The notes under the pieces: model-generated
Seen by the model: the letters and a program-made list of their open reading frames with translations, nothing else
What the model was told of the DNA's origin: nothing
Database searches by the model: none
In this document: piece by piece, positions 1 to 5,136 of the stretch
Position numbering within the stretch: the stretch's first letter is position 1
Layout of the letters: the number at the start of each line of letters is the position of its first letter
Position numbers and translations under genes: made by a program
Assembly (NCBI GenBank): GCA_025451135.1
Contig: JANWKW010000127.1
Coordinates: 1-6,948 of the forward strand
Direction of reading: 5' to 3'
Source of the DNA: Vulcanimicrobiia bacterium
GTDB lineage: Bacteria; Vulcanimicrobiota; Vulcanimicrobiia; Vulcanimicrobiales; Vulcanimicrobiaceae
Length of the DNA stretch: 6,948 nucleotides

Positions 1-645
1 CGGGTTGAAGCTGTCCAAGTCGACGCCCATGATCGAGTTGATCGTGTTGATCATCGAGATGGCGTCGGCGCCCCCCTTGGCCGCGGCGCGCGCTCCGTAG
101 CGGATGTCGGTGATGTTGGGCGTGAGCTTGACGATGACCGGGACGCGGGCGACTTCTTTGGTCCAGTAGGCGACCTGTTCGATGAGATCGGGATGCTGGC
201 CGACGGCGCTGCCCATGCCGCGCTCGCTCATGCCGTGCGGGCAGCCGAAGTTCAGCTCGAAGCCGTCGATGTCGACCTCCTGCACGCGCTTGACGATGTC
301 GTGCCAGGCCTTCTGGTTGCACTCGACCATCAGCGACGCGACCACGGCGCGATCCGGGAAGGCCGCCTTGCAGGCGGCGATCTCGCGGAGGTTGTCCTCG
401 AGCGGACGGTCGGTGATCAACTCGATGTTGTTCATGCCGGCCATGCGGTTGTTCTTGTAGGTGAAGCTCGCGAAGCGCGAGGTCACGTTGGTGATCGGTT
501 CGCCGAGCGTCTTCCAGACGACGCCGCCCCAGCCGGCTTCGAAGGCGCGCAGCACCTGATAGCCCGAGTTGGTCGGCGGCGCGGATGCGAGCCAGAACGG
601 ATTGGGGCTCTTGATACCGGCCAGGTTGGCGGTGAGATCTGCCAT
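1..645 (-). CDS. preA: Dihydropyrimidine dehydrogenase (NAD+) catalytic subunit PreA, N-terminal 215 residues
   Basis: PreA is the FMN subunit that reduces uracil or thymine at C5-C6 in the cytoplasm, using electrons passed from PreT. The reading frame is open from an ATG at 645 to the window edge, giving roughly the first half of a protein that is usually just over 400 residues. The N-terminus has the PNPFWLASAPP segment (residues 15-24) and GGVVWKT (40-46, Lys45 a likely FMN contact). MNNIELI (71-77) supplies Asn73 and Glu75, which correspond to pyrimidine-binding residues of mammalian DPD. ELNFGCPHGMSERGM (130-144) carries the active-site Cys135, and KLTPNITDI and INTINS (Asn200-Thr201) follow. 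The two C-terminal 4Fe-4S motifs expected in PreA lie outside the window. It is downstream of preT with a 90-base gap that holds a repeat. There is no strong ribosome binding site before the ATG, so coupling to upstream translation is possible. The family call is secure; only completeness is unknown. Confidence 0.95.
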   Translation of the reverse strand, partial: MADLTANLAGIKSPNPFWLASAPPTNSGYQVLRAFEAGWGGVVWKTLGEPITNVTSRFASFTYKNNRMAGMNNIELITDRPLEDNLREIAACKAAFPDRAVVASLMVECNQKAWHDIVKRVQEVDIDGFELNFGCPHGMSERGMGSAVGQHPDLIEQVAYWTKEVARVPVIVKLTPNITDIRYGARAAAKGGADAISMINTINSIMGVDLDSFNP

Positions 646-650
646 GGTTA
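624..650. repeat. Imperfect direct repeat, copy 1 (spans the preA start)
   Basis: This segment and 711-738 align with 11 identical bases (GATCTGCCATG at 636-646 and 725-735) flanked by further matches (GGTGA on one side, TTA on the other), with a 2-base and a 1-base indel. On the minus strand both read as a TAA stop, then C or CC, then ATGGCAGATC. This copy contains the functional preA start. The two copies bracket a diverged interspersed repeat. Confidence 0.7.
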
Positions 651-734
651 GTTCGGTCCCTCGACTCTGGTCGCTTCGCTCCCGACGCTCGGGATGACAA
701 GGTGCGCCGCGATTGCTGGTGATCGATCTGCCAT
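648..734 (-). other. 28-codon ORF between preT and preA; possible relic of a preA start or coupling peptide
   Basis: One base after the preT stop an ATG (734-732) opens a 28-codon frame beginning MADRSP. It ends in TAA at 650-648, two bases before the preA ATG, whose protein begins MADLTA. The first ten bases of the frame, ATGGCAGATC, equal the preA start. The rest is mostly the diverged 44-bp repeat read through. It could be translated and hand ribosomes to preA, or be only a by-product of a duplicated junction. No independent sign of protein function is visible. Confidence 0.25.
656..699. repeat. Diverged 44-bp copy of the interspersed repeat (preT-preA spacer)
   Basis: Both ends match the 36-bp element found at 1153-1188 and 6787-6822 (11 bases at the left end beginning GTCCCTCGACT, 12 at the right end CTCGGGATGACA, plus a shared CTTCGCT core), but it carries extra bases in the middle. 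The extra bases create a short inverted repeat, CCCGA-CGC-TCGGG, near the right end. At 44 bp it is not a multiple of three, which fits its position between genes. Confidence 0.75.
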
Positions 735-738
735 GTTA
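711..738. repeat. Imperfect direct repeat, copy 2 (spans the preT stop)
   Basis: Partner of the repeat at 624-650. On the minus strand it covers the preT TAA stop, one C, then ATGGCAGATC, the same string that begins preA 89 bases further on. The 89-base offset is not a multiple of three, so this ATG is out of frame with preA. Confidence 0.7.
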
Positions 739-2172
739 CGTACGTCCTACTACGGGCTGGGCGGGGTTGGCGCGGACGGGGTAGGCGGTGACTTTGCCGC
801 TTTTGCGGCCGTGGGTGTGGCCGGCGGGGACGAGTTCCGGGAGCGGCGCGGGCGGAGGCAGTTGGCGTTCGGGCATGAGGTAGGCCTCGATGCTGCGGGC
901 GGCGATCTTGCCTTGCTGGGCGGCTTCGACGACCATCGCTTCGCGTTGGCCCTTGGCGTAGATCGCGTCGCCGGCGGCGAAGACGCCCTTGCGGGTGGTC
1001 GCCATGTCGTCGGTCACGCGGACGACGCCGTCGTCGAGCGCGACGCCGAGCTTCTCGAGCGTGTCGAGCAGGCGCCCTTGGCCGATCGCGCTGATGACGG
1101 TATCTACGGCCTCGGTATATTCGCTTCCAGGGATCTGCACGAGCCGTTGGCGGTCCCTCGACTCCGCTTCGCTACGCTCGGGATGACACGTGCGGACGAC
1201 CGTCAATCCCTCGTCGTCGATCTTCACGGGTGCGGTGAAGAAGCGGAACTCGATGCCTTCCTGTTTGGCGAACTCGTATTCGAAGTCGTAGGCGGTCATC
1301 GACTCTTCGCCGCGGCGGTAGTAGCAGGTGACGCGCTCCACGCCTAGACGCTTGGCGCAGGTGAGCGCGTCGATGGCGGTGTTGCCGGCGCCGATGACGG
1401 CGACATGGTCGCCGAGTTCGCCCTGGAGCGGCTTGCCGGTCTTGGCGCGTTCGATGAAGTCGAGCGCATCCCAGGCGCGTTCTTCGCCTTCGATCATCAG
1501 CGACGGGACGTTGCCCATCCCGCAGGCGATCACGACCGCGTCGAAGTCCTTGACCAGGTCGTCCATCTGCACGTCGACGCCGACGCGGGTGTTGGCGCGG
1601 ACGGTGACGCCCATCCGCACGACTTGATCGGCTTCCCAGAGCGCGACCTCGGTGGAGAGACGGAACGGCACGATGCCGTAGGTGTTGAGGCCGCCCAGGT
1701 CTTCGTGGGCGTCGAAGATGGTGACGGCGTGGCCGTAGCGGCGCAGGTCGCGGGCGGTGGCGAGGCCGGCCGGGCCGCCGCCGATGATGGCCACCTTCTT
1801 GCCGGTATCCGGGCCGGGCTCGAAGACCATCTCGCCGGTCTGCCGCAGATGATCGGTCGCGTACCGTTGCAGGTCGCCGATGCGGATCGGGTTGTCGTCG
1901 TGGTGGTAGACGCAGGCGCCTTCGCACAGTTCGCTGACCGGACAGACGCGAGCGCAGGAGGCGCCCATCGCGTTGGAGTGGAGAATCGTGCGCGCGCTGC
2001 CCTTGAGGTTCCCGTCGGCGATCTGCCAGATGAAGCCGGGGATGTCGATATCGCTCGGGCACGCGTCCATACAGGGCGCGTCGTAGCAGTACAGACATCG
2101 CGAGGCCTCAATGGAGACTTCGAGCTTGGAAAGCGGCTTGTGGATATCCGCTCCCGGGAATGCTGTGTCCAT
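736..2172 (-). CDS. preT: Dihydropyrimidine dehydrogenase (NAD+) electron-input subunit PreT
   Basis: PreT takes electrons from NAD(P)H through FAD and Fe-S clusters to PreA. It belongs to the same family as the N-terminal half of mammalian DPD and the glutamate synthase small subunit. I place the start at the ATG at 2172 (478 aa), 20 bases after the mmsA stop with GGAA nine bases upstream; the frame upstream only overlaps mmsA. Residues 26-38 hold Cys26-x2-Cys29-x4-Cys34-x3-Cys38, and Cys73, 77, 83 and 87 follow. Gln102 matches the unusual glutamine Fe-S ligand of mammalian DPD. A FAD-binding IIGGGPAG lies at 129-136, a nucleotide-binding VIGAGNTAID at 259-268, and GVFAAGDA at 396-403. Two oddities stand out. 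Residues 329-340 (CHPERSEAESRD) are exactly encoded by an inserted 36-bp repeat, and a proline-rich tail follows about residue 433. Together they make the protein longer than the roughly 410-residue E. coli PreT. The added Cys329 is not part of a cluster motif. Confidence 0.95.
   Translation of the reverse strand: MDTAFPGADIHKPLSKLEVSIEASRCLYCYDAPCMDACPSDIDIPGFIWQIADGNLKGSARTILHSNAMGASCARVCPVSELCEGACVYHHDDNPIRIGDLQRYATDHLRQTGEMVFEPGPDTGKKVAIIGGGPAGLATARDLRRYGHAVTIFDAHEDLGGLNTYGIVPFRLSTEVALWEADQVVRMGVTVRANTRVGVDVQMDDLVKDFDAVVIACGMGNVPSLMIEGEERAWDALDFIERAKTGKPLQGELGDHVAVIGAGNTAIDALTCAKRLGVERVTCYYRRGEESMTAYDFEYEFAKQEGIEFRFFTAPVKIDDEGLTVVRTCHPERSEAESRDRQRLVQIPGSEYTEAVDTVISAIGQGRLLDTLEKLGVALDDGVVRVTDDMATTRKGVFAAGDAIYAKGQREAMVVEAAQQGKIAARSIEAYLMPERQLPPPAPLPELVPAGHTHGRKSGKVTAYPVRANPAQPVVGRT
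1153..1188. repeat. 36-bp interspersed repeat inserted in frame within preT
   Basis: This 36-bp segment differs at one base from 6787-6822, which lies outside any gene. On the coding (minus) strand it supplies exactly twelve codons, CHPERSEAESRD, PreT residues 329-340. It sits between the strand EGLTVVRT and the conserved IPGSEY...DTVISAIGQ region, a loop of variable length in this family. Length divisible by three and absence of a stop in this frame let the reading frame continue. Confidence 0.9.
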
Positions 2173-2192
2173 CCTCACCAGTTCCGTAGACG

Positions 2193-3704
2193 TTATTTGT
2201 GCGTGGGGAAGCCGAGGTTCATGCCGGCGTTGGCGTCGTTCCAGCGGCTCGTGACGACCTTGTTGCGGGTGTAGAATTTGAATCCGTCGGGACCGTAGAT
2301 GTTGAGGTCGCCGAACAGCGACGCTTTCCACCCGCCGAAGGAGAAGTAGCCGACCGGGACCGGGATCGGGACGTTGATGCCGACCATGCCGGCCTGGACT
2401 TCGTTCTGGAACTTGCGCGCGGCGGTGCCGCTGCGGGTGAAGATCGAGGTGCCGTTGCCGTATGGATTCTTCTCGATCAGCTCGAGCGCTTGTTCGAGCG
2501 TGTCGACGCGCAAGTTGATCAGCACCGGGCCGAAGATCTCTTCCTTGTAGATCGTCATATCGGTCTTGACGTCGTCGAACAGGGTCGGGCCGACGAAGAA
2601 GCCGTTCTCGTAGTCGAGCACGCGGATGTCGCGGCCGTCTTCGAGCAGGCTCGCGCCTTCGCGCTCGCCCTGCGCGATGTAGCCCTTGATCTTGTCGCGG
2701 GCGGCGGCGTTGACGACCGGGCCCATGTCGCTCGTGGGATCGCTGCCGGGGCCGATCTTGAGGCCGGCGATGCGTTCGCGGATCTTGGCCATCAGGGCGT
2801 CGCCGGCGCCGCCGACCGAGACGGCGGTCGAGATCGCCATGCAGCGCTGGCCGGCCGAGCCGTAGGCGGCGCTGACGGCGGCGTCGGCGGCGGCGTCCAT
2901 GTCGGCGTCGGGCATGACGACCATGTGGTTCTTGGCGCCGCCCAATGCCTGGACGCGCTTGCCGAACTTGGCGGACTTCTCGTAGACGTAGTGCGCGATC
3001 GGGGTGCTGCCGACGAACGCGACGCTGGCGACGTCGGGATGCTCGATCAGCGCGTCGACCGCGAACTTATCGCCGTGGACGACTTGGAAGACGCCGTCCG
3101 GCAGGCCCGCCTCCTTCCAGAGTTGGGCCATCAACATCGAGGCCGACGGATCGCGCTCGGAGGGTTTGACGATGAACGCGTTGCCGGCCGCGATGGCGGG
3201 CGCGAACATCCAGACCGGGACCATCATCGGGAAGTTGAACGGCGTGATGCCGACGCACACGCCCACGGATTGCTTGAGCGAATACGTGTCGATGGTGTTC
3301 GAGACGTTCTCGGAGATCTCGCCCTTCATGTGGTGGGCCAGGTTGCACGCGAAGTCGATGACCTCGAGCGCGCGGGTGACCTCGCCGCCGGCGTCGCTGA
3401 CGACCTTGCCGTGTTCGCTCGAGACGATCCGGGCGAAGTCGTCGGCGTGGGCTTTAACCAACCCCCGAAACGCAAAAAAGACCTCGGCGCGCTTGCCGAG
3501 CGGGGTGACGCTCCAGGCTTTATGGGCCTTCTTGGCGGCGGCCACGGCCTTGTCGATGATGGCCTGGTCGGCGAAGGCTAGGCGGGCTTGGACCTCGCCG
3601 CGGGCCGGGTCGAAGATGTCGCCGTACTTCGCACTATCGCCGGCGCCGACGACGGCACCAGAGATAAAATGCCCGACGGTCTTGGTGACGGCGGGTGCTT
3701 CCAT
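2193..3704 (-). CDS. mmsA: CoA-acylating (methyl)malonate-semialdehyde dehydrogenase MmsA
   Basis: The enzyme oxidises methylmalonate semialdehyde to propionyl-CoA, or malonate semialdehyde to acetyl-CoA, with NAD+ and CoA and release of CO2. The start is taken as the ATG at 3704 (503 aa, usual family length), with GGAG 11 bases upstream. A TTG at 3755 in the same frame coincides with a likely -35 box and is less probable. ALDH landmarks are present: TPFNFP (154-159, Asn157), FVGSTPIA (230-237), GSAGQRCMA (282-290) with catalytic Cys288, and EEIFGPV (388-394). LGGAKNH (254-260) has Ala where ordinary ALDHs have the general-base Glu, a hallmark of the MmsA class. Arg111 and Arg287 match the two arginines that bind the substrate carboxylate in the B. 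subtilis enzyme. Valine and inositol catabolism also use this enzyme, but the preTA neighbours point to the end of reductive pyrimidine breakdown. It is 20 bases upstream of preT, so cotranscription is likely. Confidence 0.95.
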   Translation of the reverse strand: MEAPAVTKTVGHFISGAVVGAGDSAKYGDIFDPARGEVQARLAFADQAIIDKAVAAAKKAHKAWSVTPLGKRAEVFFAFRGLVKAHADDFARIVSSEHGKVVSDAGGEVTRALEVIDFACNLAHHMKGEISENVSNTIDTYSLKQSVGVCVGITPFNFPMMVPVWMFAPAIAAGNAFIVKPSERDPSASMLMAQLWKEAGLPDGVFQVVHGDKFAVDALIEHPDVASVAFVGSTPIAHYVYEKSAKFGKRVQALGGAKNHMVVMPDADMDAAADAAVSAAYGSAGQRCMAISTAVSVGGAGDALMAKIRERIAGLKIGPGSDPTSDMGPVVNAAARDKIKGYIAQGEREGASLLEDGRDIRVLDYENGFFVGPTLFDDVKTDMTIYKEEIFGPVLINLRVDTLEQALELIEKNPYGNGTSIFTRSGTAARKFQNEVQAGMVGINVPIPVPVGYFSFGGWKASLFGDLNIYGPDGFKFYTRNKVVTSRWNDANAGMNLGFPTHK

Positions 3705-3726
3705 CCAGGTCGGTTCTCCGGCAAAG

Positions 3727-3755
3727 GTCGTACTTCCCTTGTGTCTTGAGGTCAA
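3727..3755 (-). promoter_or_regulatory. Candidate sigma-70-type promoter for mmsA-preT-preA
   Basis: On the minus strand TTGACC (3755-3750), 17 bases, then TACGAC (3732-3727). The -35 box matches the consensus at five of six positions and the -10 at only three, with optimal spacing. Transcription would begin near 3720, giving a short leader that starts at the GGAG ribosome binding site of mmsA. It lies in the 74-base gap after vapC, so mmsA need not depend on vapBC read-through. Confidence 0.4.
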
Positions 3756-3757
3756 GA
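3744..3757. promoter_or_regulatory. 14-bp palindrome TCTTGA-GG-TCAAGA over the mmsA -35 box
   Basis: Perfect 6-bp arms around a 2-bp centre, covering all of the proposed -35 hexamer. A two-base loop makes it a poor RNA hairpin, and a dimeric regulator binding DNA would suit the position. No regulator gene for this block is in the window, so the binding protein is unknown. Confidence 0.4.
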
Positions 3758-3778
3758 TAGTTTGGCGGAGGGGCCGGG

Positions 3779-4219
3779 TCAGCAGTACGCGTCCAGCATG
3801 ACGATGCGCAGACCCGGGACGGCCGGGATCCGGGCGTCGTTGGTGAGGAAGACGGAGCAGCCGGCGGTTTTCGCCGTGGCGAGTTGGATGGCGTCCGCGG
3901 TCTTGACCTTCGCAGCGGCGCGGAGGCGCGCGGCCGTACGGAGCACCGGCAGCGTAAGATGCGCGAGGCGTACGCCGCGGGTTCGTGTGAGGAGCGCCTC
4001 GTAACGGGCGGCAAGCGCGAGATCGCCGGTGCGATAGGGAACGACCAGCAGCTCGAGGAGGGTGAGGGACGACGTGACGATCCGGCGATCGCTCCGTGCC
4101 ACCGCTTCGAAGAGTTCGTCGACGACCGGCACATAACGTGGATGTTCCTCGACGAAGTAGATGAACGGCGAGGTGTCGACGGCGAGAAGGCCGTCGCCAA
4201 GATCGTCGATTAGTCCCAC
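3779..4219 (-). CDS. vapC: PIN-domain ribonuclease toxin (VapC family)
   Basis: A 146-residue PIN-domain protein, a normal size for VapC toxins, which cut specific RNAs (often tRNA or rRNA) with Mg2+ when not held by the antitoxin. The acidic residues expected in the active site are visible: Asp15 in AVDTSPFIYF, Glu56 in SSLTLLELLVVP, Asp109 in KTADAIQLATA and Asp127 in FLTNDARI. All four are present, so the nuclease appears intact. The GTG start at 4219 lies inside the last codons of vapB. The 10-base overlap and lack of a strong ribosome binding site suggest translational coupling, which keeps toxin below antitoxin. The RNA target cannot be read from the sequence. Confidence 0.88.
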   Translation of the reverse strand: MGLIDDLGDGLLAVDTSPFIYFVEEHPRYVPVVDELFEAVARSDRRIVTSSLTLLELLVVPYRTGDLALAARYEALLTRTRGVRLAHLTLPVLRTAARLRAAAKVKTADAIQLATAKTAGCSVFLTNDARIPAVPGLRIVMLDAYC

Positions 4220-4440
4220 GAATCTCGCTCGGTCCTGACGTACTCGACCGCGTCGATACCGGCCCAGAGCTCCTTCCCGAGGCCTCGCAGATCGAGGATC
4301 GACTCTTCAGGTTGCGTGTCGAGCGCTTCGGACAGGAGGAACGACACCTCTTGGGCGATCGACCTGCGGTCCCGCTCCGCCCTGGCCTTCAGGCGCCGGT
4401 AAAGCTCGTCGGGTAGACCCTTTACGTTGAGCGTCGCCAT
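4210..4440 (-). CDS. vapB: Ribbon-helix-helix antitoxin (VapB/FitA-like)
   Basis: A 76-residue protein with the pattern of a ribbon-helix-helix DNA-binding domain: strand ATLNVKGLP (2-10), then two helices across about residues 11-40, including LYRRLKARAERDRRSIAQEV. The acidic, tryptophan-containing C-terminal third (about 44-76) is the part that normally wraps and inhibits the PIN toxin. It precedes and overlaps vapC. A GGAGG sits five bases before the ATG, far stronger than the site of vapC, consistent with more antitoxin than toxin. Family practice is that the antitoxin, alone or with toxin, represses its own promoter. The exact antitoxin subclass is uncertain. Confidence 0.85.
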   Translation of the reverse strand: MATLNVKGLPDELYRRLKARAERDRRSIAQEVSFLLSEALDTQPEESILDLRGLGKELWAGIDAVEYVRTERDSWD

Positions 4441-4445
4441 TGATT

Positions 4446-4466
4446 CCTCCGTTTTGCCTCCATTTT
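4446..4466. repeat. Two 10-bp direct repeats with 11-bp period upstream of vapB
   Basis: On the minus strand AAAATGGAGG (4466-4457) and AAAACGGAGG (4455-4446) differ at one base and are spaced one helical turn apart. The copy nearer vapB provides its GGAGG ribosome binding site, and the farther one overlaps the -10 box. It could be an operator for the ribbon-helix-helix antitoxin, or just a doubled purine-rich ribosome-binding region. Confidence 0.45.
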
Positions 4467-4490
4467 ACTACCCATGGATGGCAAGGGCAA
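4462..4490 (-). promoter_or_regulatory. Candidate promoter for vapBC
   Basis: On the minus strand TTGCCC (4490-4485), a 17-base spacer, then TAAAAT (4467-4462), a five-of-six match to the -10 consensus. The start would be near 4455, leaving a leader of about 15 bases with the GGAGG site in it. The box lies in one of the few AT-rich stretches of the window. Confidence 0.55.
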
Positions 4491-4515
4491 GACGGGTACT
4501 TATTTGGTGTCTATT

Positions 4516-4531
4516 GCATTGACACGAATGC
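4516..4531. promoter_or_regulatory. Inverted repeat GCATT-6-AATGC, candidate TetR operator
   Basis: Perfect 5-bp arms separated by six bases, overlapping the -35 hexamer of the tetR promoter. The neighbouring gene encodes a TetR-type repressor, and such proteins usually bind palindromes over their own promoters. The arms are short, so chance occurrence cannot be excluded. Confidence 0.5.
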
Positions 4532-4548
4532 GTTGCCCCATGTACGAT
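4519..4548 (+). promoter_or_regulatory. Promoter of the tetR-glycosyltransferase-cupin operon
   Basis: TTGACA (4519-4524, perfect consensus), an 18-base spacer, and TACGAT (4543-4548, four of six). The expected transcription start, about seven bases after the -10 box, is the A of the ATG at 4555, so the first gene would be translated from a leaderless mRNA. The promoter diverges from that of vapBC within 114 bases. Confidence 0.6.
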
Positions 4549-4554
4549 GCGGAT

Positions 4555-5136
4555 ATGGCGGACAAGCGGCGCTACAGTATGGCCGGACGGGCGGCGACGG
4601 CTCAGGCGACGCGCGAGCGGATCCGGACCGCGGCGGCCGAGCTCTATCGGGAGCGTTCGATCGCGGATTTCACGCTCGACGACGTCGCGCGCCGGGCCGG
4701 GACGACCGTCAAGACCGTGTTGCGCGCTTTCGGCAGTAAAGAAGACCTCGTGATGGCGGCCCTGACCACGCTCGCCAGATCCGGCATCCCGACGAAGCCG
4801 GCGGTGCCCGGCGACGTCGCGGCGGCGGTGCGCGAGATCTTCGATATCTACGAGACGGTCGGCGATCTGGTGATCGCGCGATTGAGCGACGAGCGCCGCC
4901 TTCCGGCGCTCAAGGCGTCGCTCGACGAAGGCCGTGCCGGACATCGCGAATGGGTGGCGCGCGCGTTCGAGCCCTTCATCCAGGCGGACGCCGGGCTCCT
5001 GGAGATGCTCGACGTGATCACCGACGTGTACGTCTGGAAGTTGCTGCGGCGCGACCGGCAGTTGGAGCGTGCGGCAGCGGAGTCCATCATGCTCGCGATG
5101 CTGCGAGCGGTTCTCGGAGGTGCGCGGCGTGGCTAA
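4555..5136 (+). CDS. TetR/AcrR-family transcriptional repressor
   Basis: A 193-residue protein of typical TetR length. Residues about 17-64 form the DNA-binding domain: helix ATRERIRTAAAELYRE, then the helix-turn-helix FTLDDVARRAGTTVKTVLRAFG (39-60) and SKEDL. The C-terminal part (about 85-190) is helical and unlike its relatives in sequence, as usual for ligand-binding domains. I chose the ATG at 4555 because the -10 box ends six bases before it. In-frame ATGs at 4474, 4528 and 4540 lie upstream of or inside the promoter elements, and the ATG at 4579 is a weaker alternative. No ribosome binding site precedes 4555. It overlaps the next gene by 8 bases, so it should be made with the enzymes it controls and repress all three genes until a ligand binds. 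The ligand may be the substrate of the glycosyltransferase (inference). Confidence 0.9.
   Translation: MADKRRYSMAGRAATAQATRERIRTAAAELYRERSIADFTLDDVARRAGTTVKTVLRAFGSKEDLVMAALTTLARSGIPTKPAVPGDVAAAVREIFDIYETVGDLVIARLSDERRLPALKASLDEGRAGHREWVARAFEPFIQADAGLLEMLDVITDVYVWKLLRRDRQLERAAAESIMLAMLRAVLGGARRG
5116..5120 (+). promoter_or_regulatory. GGAGG ribosome binding site fixing the glycosyltransferase start
   Basis: GGAGG eight bases before the GTG at 5129, within the 3' end of tetR. It selects that GTG over the upstream ATG at 5069, whose extra 20 residues only overlap tetR. Confidence 0.8.

Noticed and set aside
694..2274. Plus-strand frames at 694-1347 and 1405-2274 opposite preT
   Set aside because: They mirror a PreT gene with intact Fe-S and nucleotide-binding motifs, have no recognisable domain and no supporting ribosome binding site.
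2173..2331. 53-residue N-terminal extension of PreT
   Set aside because: It lies wholly over the 3' end and stop of mmsA in another frame, is rich in R, H and Q, and the Fe-S domain begins normally after the ATG at 2172.
2199..3581. 460-codon plus-strand frame opposite mmsA
   Set aside because: The minus strand holds a complete, motif-rich aldehyde dehydrogenase. The plus-strand product is a low-complexity mix of D, V, A, G and R typical of the antisense of GC-rich genes.
3705..3755. TTG start for MmsA adding 17 residues
   Set aside because: The TTG is the start of the likely -35 box, and the ATG at 3704 has its own ribosome binding site and gives the usual family length.
3744..3757. Terminator hairpin after vapC
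   Set aside because: The inverted repeat has a two-base loop and no T-run on the minus strand, so an operator is a better reading.
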